A stretch of 24,466 nt of DNA from Patescibacteria group bacterium UBA6164 (lineage in GTDB: Bacteria; Patescibacteriota; Gracilibacteria; BD1-5; UBA6164), in assembly GCA_002422305.1 (NCBI GenBank), contig DIUG01000067.1, forward strand, positions 5,562-30,027. The letters are read 5' to 3'. The notes beneath the pieces are model-generated. The model was not told the DNA's origin. It made no database searches and saw only the letters and a list, made by a program, of their open reading frames with translations. The translations under genes were made by a program, and so were the position numbers. How positions within the stretch are numbered: position 1 is the first letter of the stretch; the number at the start of each line of letters is the position of its first letter. Positions 18,403-24,466 of this stretch are shown piece after piece.

Positions 18403-19707
18403 TTAATTTTGATGAATAATAGATAATTGTAATTTAAGAAAAGATATTAAATTCATTATTTCAAGATCATTTAAATAATTTTGTTCTAATTTTTCTAATC
18501 TATTGAAAGATTTTAATATTTTTTCTTGTTTTTTTTCAGTATTTAGTTTATTTAACCTATCAATTACTTTAGTAATTTGTTTTTTATATTTTGAAGATAC
18601 ATATGTTCAATCAATATACAATTCAATCAATAGTTTTTCTTGATCCATTAAATTATTTCAATTTTTTTTAATATCTTCTAATCTATTTAACTTATTTAAA
18701 TAGTCATTATACAATTTATTTATAGTTAAATTATTTATATATTTTTTTTCACTTAATCAAGATTTTTCTACATTTTCATTAACTATGATAAATTTTTCTG
18801 TTGTAGATGCTAATCAAGATCATCATCATCATCATAATGATACTCTATTTCATAAAGAAACAACATTATTTATATTTGTGGTGGAACCAGTACTTGTATT
18901 TTCAATTAAAACCATACCTGTATTTGTGATAGAACCAGTGCTTGTACTTTCAGAAGAGCTAGTACTTGTACTTTCGGTGGAACCAGTACTTGTATTTTCA
19001 ATTAAAACTATACCTGTATTTGTGGTGGAACCAGTGCTTGTACTTTCAGAAGAGCTACTACTTGTATTTGTGGTGGAATCAATATTTGTACTTTCTATTA
19101 AACCTTGGTAATGATTACCAAAATAAAATCTTAAAATTGAATTTGTAATTACATTAAAATTAAAACATCAATCAATCACATTTAAAACAAATGTAACTGG
19201 ATATGTTTGAATCCATCATTCTTGATTAACTTCACATAATTTATAACTTCAAATTGGTACTGAATCAAAAGAAAAATATCAATTATCAAAAGTTGTTCAA
19301 GTGAAACTATGTCATAATCAATCAATTGATTCAAGATATATTTCCCATCAATTTAATCATAATTCGGTTATATCCCGAAATCATCAAGAATTTTCATCAT
19401 TAAAATTAAATCAATCTATAGATCAAAATAAATTTTGCTCACTTATTCAGGTTCAATCTTCAGAACCCGTTAAAGAATCTGTACCATTTAAATAACCTAA
19501 AAGATATATATCACTTTCATCCAAAACATTTGAAAGTGGAGTATCTTGTTGTAAATCCAAATTATTATCAAATGGCAATATTAAATCTGTATCAAAAGAA
19601 ACCTCAACATTTGTATCAGCATATAATGAATTGTTAAAAACAAAATTGCTGAATATTAGCATAATAATAAAAACTACACTAATAATTTTTCTACTTATTT
19701 TAGGCAT
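18403..19707 (-). CDS. Secreted SdrD/Cna-B-like surface protein with Ser/Thr repeats
   Basis: 434 residues. Signal peptide 1-30 (ends SLYA). About 95-195 is an SdrD/Cna-B-type prealbumin-like domain: LNGWEIYLESIDG, then DNGYFSFDSVPIGSYKLCEVNQEGWIQTYP, the pattern of these extracellular beta sandwiches. About 205-282 is Ser/Thr/Gly-rich with a 32-residue repeat. Then a GGGGSG cluster, whose first four glycines are consecutive TGA codons (18820-18831), and a helical charged C-terminus (about 300-434). No LPXTG or other sorting signal is visible, so attachment is unclear. Likely an adhesin or surface structural protein exposed to the host cell; that role is inference. Confidence 0.75.
18876..19110 (-). 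repeat. 96-bp tandem repeat in the surface protein gene
   Basis: A 96-bp unit (32 residues, with TGIVLIENTSTGST and SSSESTSTGS) begins at 18880 and again at 18976, with a partial third copy from about 19022. Near-identical copies point to recent expansion in the Ser/Thr-rich stalk. Confidence 0.85.
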
Positions 19708-20115
19708 AATAATATAATTAGAAAAAATAAAATATAATCAGGAAAAAATAAAACTTTAAAAAATAAAATAAAACTTTAAAAAATAAAATAAAATAAATAA
19801 AATATCCATATTGTAAAATATATAAATATTATACTTTTTAGTAAAATATTATTTATTATAAATATTTCATTTATTGAAAAATACTTAATGATTTTTTACT
19901 TTTATTAAGTATAATTCATTATATATTTTAATCATTATAAATAATATGCAAGTTTATTTATAAAAATAGTGACAATATATTGTCACCCCTTTTTATACTC
20001 TATAAATAAATAAAATCTAAAAATTTATTTTATTTAAATTAATCTATAAAAATAAATAATTATAATATGATTGCATAATAATATAATAAACATATTTTTT
20101 AAAATAAAAAATATG
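19708..20115. other. Gene-free, hairpin-rich gap
   Basis: No coding frame supported on either strand. It holds an exact 20-bp tandem duplication (19751-19770 and 19771-19790), a hairpin with 9-bp arms ATACTTAAT/ATTAAGTAT (19881-19912), a perfect 18-bp palindrome GTGACAATATATTGTCAC (19969-19986) followed by CCCCTTTTT, and a hairpin with 11-bp arms ACATATTTTTT/AAAAAATATGT (20090-20116). The 5' part must carry the surface protein promoter. Confidence 0.6.
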
Positions 20116-20151
20116 TAAAAAAATAATAAGTATAAATTTATACTTATTATT
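20116..20151 (-). terminator. Terminator of the sulfur operon
   Basis: Perfect 30-nt palindrome AATAATAAGTATAAA plus complement (20122-20151), followed on the minus strand by seven T, just past the dioxygenase stop at 20155. Confidence 0.8.
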
Positions 20152-20154
20152 TTT

Positions 20155-20856
20155 TTATCCTTGCATGCCTAATTTCATATTTGCTGGAATTGCAACTTCT
20201 ATATATTTTGGATAATCTAATTTTAAATTTTTCATTGTTTCTGTAAAATTTTCCAAAGTAGTATCTTCTTTTATACGAGTATTATATTTTTTTTCTTCTC
20301 AAATAGTACTCATAGTATATCACATATAATCATGTCATGGGTATACTTTTGTTTCATCTGGAAGTTGATATAATTTATTCTTTATAGAATTAAACATTTT
20401 TTCTGCTGATCATTGTTGAAAGTCAGTTCTACCAGTTTTACGAATTAAAAGTGTATCACCTGTAAAAAGCATATCTTCTACAAGAAAACTTGAACAACCT
20501 TCTGTATGCCCAGGAGTTGGAATTATTTTTATATTTATATCACCTACTTTCATAGTTATACAATCTTCTGCAATTATATCTGGATTGGCAATTGATGCTC
20601 ATTTTCATAATACAATTTTAGCTCATATTTTTTCTCTAATCAATCAGCTTCAAGTTACATGATCAGCATGTATATGTGTATCAAATATATGTGTAAGATT
20701 TAATCAAAGTTCAGAAATTAATTGTAAATCTCTATCAACTTTTTCCTTTACGGGATCTATTATTAATGCTTGTTTTGAATTTATATCACCAATTATATAA
20801 GTATAAGTCCAAGTTACTTCATCAAATAATTGACGGAATATTAAATTTGTTTTCAT
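20155..20856 (-). CDS. ETHE1-like persulfide dioxygenase (MBL fold)
   Basis: 233 residues, full length for the family. Metallo-beta-lactamase fold with THIHADH (His61, His63, Asp65, His66), TPGHTEGC, FTGDTLL and YPGHDY as metal ligands. ETHE1-specific features include DPVKEKVDRDL near the start and GRTDFQQGSAEKMFNSI. ETHE1 enzymes use a single iron and oxygen to turn glutathione persulfide into sulfite; which thiol this organism uses is unknown. It is the last gene of the ArsR-led operon, 42 nt after the rhodanese gene, the partner with which it is often fused or linked. Confidence 0.9.
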
Positions 20857-20898
20857 TTTAAATTAAATTATTAAATAAATTTTTATTATTTTGCTAAA

Positions 20899-21240
20899 TT
20901 AAAAATATCAAGGATTAAATGTATTACTAATTTCAATTATATCAGATTTTTTATCATATAACTGTTTTATACTTCAATCTATATTTGTAACTTTTTTTCA
21001 TATTGAATCAATCCAATGACAAACATGTCAACTTCTTGTACCTGTTCTACAAAAAATATAAACTGGTTTAGAAAAATCTATATCATTTATTTTAGATTGT
21101 ATAGATGAAAGAGGTATTAATTTAGCCTTTGGAATTTTTATCATATCCCACTCATTTTTTTCTCTTACATCTATTAATTCAATATCTTCATTATTATGAA
21201 TCTTTTTTTCTAACTCTAAAAAATCAATTTCTTTATACAT
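20899..21240 (-). CDS. Rhodanese-like sulfurtransferase
   Basis: 113 residues, a single rhodanese domain. IELIDVREKNEWDMIKIPKAKLIPLSSI is the typical first half, and YIFCRTGTRSGHVCHWI carries the active-site Cys in the six-residue CRTGTR loop. The domain moves sulfane sulfur as a Cys persulfide between thiol acceptors. In this operon it likely hands persulfide to or from the dioxygenase. It starts 6 nt after the YeeE-B stop. The shadow of the usual code would cut it at RS; TGA there is glycine. Confidence 0.92.
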
Positions 21241-21246
21241 ACTAGA

Positions 21247-21672
21247 TTATTTACTAAAATAAAATTTATATATAGTCATACTAAATAACATACTTCATAA
21301 AAATGATAATATATAAGGATCAAAAAATATTATGCTTGCTATAACAGGTCAAGGACATAATCATCAAAGTCACCAACCTATCCCAAAAATAATTGATCAT
21401 AAAATAAGTTTATTATCTATAACTCATTTCTTTTCCCAAGGAAAATGCCATTTATCAGCAAAGTGTGGTTTATCTTTTTTTGATATAAAATAATGTCATA
21501 CCATAGATATTAAAACCGATCAAATCATTACAAATAAAAGAGTAGGATCCCACTTTCAAGTTATATCTAAAAATCACTTAACTCTATCAGGAGAAGTCAT
21601 ATCAGAAAGCATAAGAGCAAATCAAAATACTATTCAAGATGATAACGATAAAACATTTGTAATCTTTTTCAT
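21247..21672 (-). CDS. YeeE/YedE-type sulfur transporter, second half (DUF6691-like)
   Basis: 141 residues, four hydrophobic segments. SSGIVFGFALMLSDMTSPDRVKGFLDITGKWDP near the start and GIGGGLGGLCPGPVIAS near the end are the hallmarks of the DUF6691/YedE half. It starts 1 nt after the stop of the other half (21674-22087). Two-gene YeeE transporters carry thiosulfate or related sulfur species across the inner membrane; the direction here is not known. Confidence 0.85.
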
Positions 21673-21673
21673 A

Positions 21674-22087
21674 TTAAAAATTATTAAGTATAAATACAGT
21701 AATCATTCAACTAATTACAAATAAAATCGTAGATAAAATAGAACGAAAAGATAAACGCCCCATTCAACAAACAGCATGTCAACTAGTACATCAGTTTGCC
21801 ATACTAGTTCATATTCATACTAAAATTCAAGAAATAATAGTAATTAAAAAAGAAGGATTTGTATTTTTAATATTATATTCTGGATTAATTAATACAAAGA
21901 TGATTCATCAAATAATTATTCATAATAGAAAAATTATTCTCCACTTACTATCTTTTTCAGTTTTTGGTAAAATTCATTTCAAAATTCAAGAAATTCATAA
22001 GACCCTACCAAGTAATCATGAAAAAACTAAAGCTGTAAGTCATATCAATATACCTCAAACTAAGGCATTTATAAAAATTTCATTCAT
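21674..22087 (-). CDS. YeeE/YedE-type sulfur transporter, first half
   Basis: 137 residues, four hydrophobic segments. The family motif is clear: GILVGIGTSMANGCTSGHAVCGMGRLSFRS (Cys100, Cys107), the cysteines that line the sulfur path in YeeE. With the next gene it makes the usual split pair seen beside ETHE1 and BigR/SqrR-type regulators. The start ATG follows an in-frame TAA by one codon, so it is fixed. It is 62 nt after the regulator. Confidence 0.88.
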
Positions 22088-22149
22088 AAGTTATTTAAAT
22101 TATTTTTTACTTAATATCATTATTACCTTTTAATATAAAGAATATTTTT

Positions 22150-22455
22150 TTAACAATCTTCTTTACAATAAATATCAGATAGTGATTCTAATAATTTTTT
22201 CACATTTTCATCACATATACTATAAGAAACATGTAATCATTTTTTTTCTCATTTTAAAATTCATTCATCTTTCATTTTTCATAAAAATTGTGATAATTGT
22301 GATTGAGATAATGAACATAGTTTTTCCAATTCTCAAACTGTTTTTTCTCAATCAGATAATTTACAAAGTATTAAAAGTCTTTTAGGATGAGCTAACATTT
22401 TTAATATTTCAGCTATTTTTTCAGATTTTAACTCTAAGTTTTGTATATCTTCCAT
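22150..22455 (-). CDS. ArsR-family persulfide sensor (SqrR/BigR-like)
   Basis: 101 residues, the size of an ArsR-type winged helix. LAHPKRLLILCKLSDGEKTVGELEKL and SLSQSQLSQFLGKMKDEGIL give the recognition helix. Cys31 and Cys97 match the two cysteines that form a tetrasulfide link in SqrR/BigR when persulfide is present, which releases DNA; Cys47, Cys81 and Cys101 are extra. It leads the sulfur operon and faces a palindrome over its own promoter, as expected of a self-regulating repressor. The sensing mechanism is inferred from the family and cysteine positions. Confidence 0.88.
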
Positions 22456-22470
22456 ATATTTAAATTATTA

Positions 22471-22510
22471 TATAGTATTTATATTACATTTTTGTAATAT
22501 AAATACTATA
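22471..22510. promoter_or_regulatory. Candidate operator of the ArsR repressor
   Basis: Inverted repeat with 18-bp perfect arms (22471-22488 and 22493-22510, TATAGTATTTATATTACA) and a TTTT centre. It overlaps the -10 box of the operon promoter by 3 nt and covers the start site. Binding would block transcription of the whole sulfur operon. Confidence 0.75.
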
Positions 22511-22535
22511 TTATAGAAATCTAATATAAAGTCAA
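22508..22535 (-). promoter_or_regulatory. Promoter of the sulfur operon
   Basis: On the minus strand TTGACT (22530-22535) and TAATAT (22508-22513), 16-nt spacer, 53 nt before the regulator start. Confidence 0.6.
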
Positions 22536-22553
22536 ATTTTTTTATAATTAACT

Positions 22554-22581
22554 TTTACTTGATGAACTATTTGGATATAAT
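22554..22581 (+). promoter_or_regulatory. Candidate promoter of the ABC-F gene
   Basis: TTTACT (22554-22559) and TATAAT (22576-22581), 16-nt spacer, 28 nt before the start at 22610. Confidence 0.4.
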
Positions 22582-22609
22582 AAATAAAATAATATTATAA
22601 AATAAATAA

Positions 22610-24436
22610 ATGCTACACGAAATAATTAATAAAGTAATTTTACAACACTCTGATTTTACATATGAGGAGGTTCAAGAATTATGTGAAGATTTTTTAACTA
22701 AACAAGATAATAAAATAAAAAAAGAAACAAAATTAAAGAGATTAAATAAATATTTAGAAAAAGAATTTGAATTAAATGAACTAGAAACAAAAAAAGAAAT
22801 AAATAAAGAATATAATCTACAGTCAATTCCAAAATATTTATTTATAGGTAAATCTCAAATAGTTTCTAGCTTAATAACTATAAAAAATTTAACTAAAAAT
22901 ATAGAAAAAACAGAATTATTTTATAATACAAATTTTAAAATAAATAATAATGAAAAAATAGCACTTATTTGAAAAAATGGTTGTGGAAAAACAACTCTTT
23001 TAAAGATAATTATATGAATGGAGGAAATAAATGATGGTACTATTGAATTAGCTTCTGGACTTAAAATTTGATATTTATCACAAGATTTATTTTGGAAATC
23101 AAAAAAAAATACATTAAAACAAGAAATGCTTGAAACTTTTCCAGAAATAAATGAAAAAATATATAAATTAAAAAAAATAAAAGATAATAAAGAAAATTGG
23201 GAAGAAATAGAAAAATTAAATAAAGAATTAATAGAAATTGATTGATTTAAAAAACATTTATTACAACTAGAAATATTGAAATATTTTTGATTTACAGAGG
23301 AACAAATGGAACTAAATGTACTAAAATTATCATGATGAGAACAAACAAAAGTACAAATAGCAAAATTTTTAATTCAAGAAGTAGATATTTTAATTCTAGA
23401 TGAGCCTACAAATCATTTAGACATAAATGGAATAATATTTTTAGAAAATTTTTGTAAAAATTGGAAAAAATCTATATTATCAATTTCTCATGATATAAGT
23501 TTTATAAATAATACTTCTACAAAGATTGTTGAAGTTTCATGAAAAAAAATCAATAATTATCCAGGTAATTATGAACAATATTTAATAGAAAAAGAAGCAA
23601 ATTTTGATAAGCAAAATAAAGATTATATAGATCAACAAAAAGAAATAGAAAAACAAACAAGTTATATAAATAAATTTAGAGCAAATAGTGCAAAAGCATC
23701 AAGTGTACAGAGTAGAATAAAAGCATTAAATAAAATAGAAATCCTTGATAAACCTGAAAATGAAACAAAAGTAAAATCTATACAGATTCATTTAGAAAAA
23801 AGACTTCCAGAAATTATTATAAAACTAAAAAACATAGAAGTATGATATTCTTCTCCTATAATAAAATTACCTGAATATATAGAAGTTTATAAAAATGATA
23901 AAATTTGAATAATTGGTAAAAATTGAGCTGGAAAATCTACATTTTTAAAAACTATTTTATGAGAAATAAAAGCTCTAAATTGAAATATAGATATAAATGA
24001 ACATATTACAATTGGTTCATATTCTCAAGTTTTAGAAAATTTGGATATAGAATCTAATATATTAGATGAATTAAAAAAAGATTTTAATAATGAAAAATTA
24101 ATTCGTACTATTTTATGAGGTTTATTGATTACATGAGATAAAGTAGAACAATTAATAAAAACTCTTTCTGGTTGAGAACGAGCAAAAGTAGCACTTACAA
24201 AAATGTTACTTGTAAAACCTCATATTATTGTTATGGATGAACCTACAAATCATTTAGATATACATTCAAAAGAAGTTATTAAAAATATGCTAGAATGATT
24301 TCAAGGTACTACTATTATAGTTTCGCATGATAGAAATTTACTTCAATCAATTTCAAATAAAGTATGGCTTATTCAAGATTGAAATTTAATTACTTATAAT
24401 GAACCTGAAATTTGATTTAGTAAAATATTTGGGTAA
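22610..24436 (+). CDS. ABC-F family ATPase with N-terminal extension
   Basis: 608 residues. Two ABC domains and no membrane segment: Walker A GKNGCGKTTL (121-130), signature LSGGEQTKV, Walker B ILILDEPTNHLD; second Walker A GKNGAGKSTF (about 436), LSGGERAKV, IIVMDEPTNHLD. The link between them is long, charged and helical (about 320-390, with KFRANSAKASSVQSRIKAL, the ABC-F P-site tRNA interaction motif region). ABC-F proteins act on ribosomes to relieve stalling or protect from antibiotics. The first 87 residues, before the first domain, are a helical charged extension not usual in EttA/Uup types. It is divergent from the sulfur operon. The subfamily is not assigned. Confidence 0.92.
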
Positions 24437-24466
24437 AAAATCAAATTTATAAAAAGATATATAAAT

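Noticed and set aside
18785..19111. Plus-strand open frame with repeats (VEPVLVFSIK)
   Set aside because: It is the complement of the Ser/Thr repeat region of the minus-strand surface protein, which has a signal peptide, a recognisable domain and a full-length frame.

Overview
The window is strongly AT-rich and reads correctly only if UGA is translated as glycine. Recognisable proteins (exonuclease III, UvrC, TatD, CTP synthase, ABC-F, GrpE and others) run full length through many in-frame TGA codons that fall exactly at conserved glycines, for example the glycine of WNVNG in ExoIII, of YIGKS in UvrC and of LSGGE in the ABC-F ATPase. Tryptophan is always TGG. This is genetic code 25, so the organism is almost certainly a member of Candidatus Gracilibacteria or Absconditabacteria (BD1-5/SR1), tiny-genome bacteria of the CPR/Patescibacteria that live on or prey on other bacteria. 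All coordinates below use that code. Every gene found is complete inside the window.

Layout. (1) 39-3882, minus: two paralogous secreted 3D-domain/peptidoglycan-binding proteins, then grpE. (2) 4043-9401, plus: xthA, a type II toxin-antitoxin pair bracketed by perfect 18-bp direct repeats, a membrane PH-domain protein, uvrC, a single-pass membrane protein and tatD, closed by a strong bidirectional terminator. (3) 9437-14525, minus: a membrane protein with a Cys-rich tail, an M29-like aminopeptidase, a HIT-like protein, a 95-residue protein with an SSB-type C-terminal tip, and pyrG. Two 92-nt structured repeats with covarying stems lie in the spacers of this block. (4) 14526-15195: mostly non-coding, with a long hairpin and possible gene debris. 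(5) 15196-18256, plus: an island made of a zinc-ribbon membrane protein, an HNH nuclease and a J-domain/TPR-like protein. It is followed by a 135-nt near-palindrome and then a promoter-to-terminator transcription unit that looks like a small structured RNA carrying two copies of a 19-nt motif. (6) 18403-19707, minus: a secreted SdrD/Cna-B-like repeat protein. (7) 19708-20154: a hairpin-rich gap without genes. (8) 20155-22455, minus: a compact sulfur (persulfide) detoxification operon, ArsR/SqrR-like regulator, two YeeE/YedE halves, rhodanese and ETHE1-like persulfide dioxygenase, with an 18-bp-arm palindrome over its promoter. (9) 22610-24436, plus: an ABC-F ATPase with an unusual N-terminal extension.

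How the parts work together. Housekeeping DNA repair (xthA, uvrC, tatD, SSB-like protein), nucleotide synthesis (pyrG) and chaperone function (grpE) are mixed with surface and secreted proteins that would suit contact with a host cell. The sulfur operon is a self-contained stress module. The HNH/J-domain/zinc-ribbon island with its adjoining RNA unit is the best candidate for an undescribed system, possibly defensive. That role is inferred from composition and context only.
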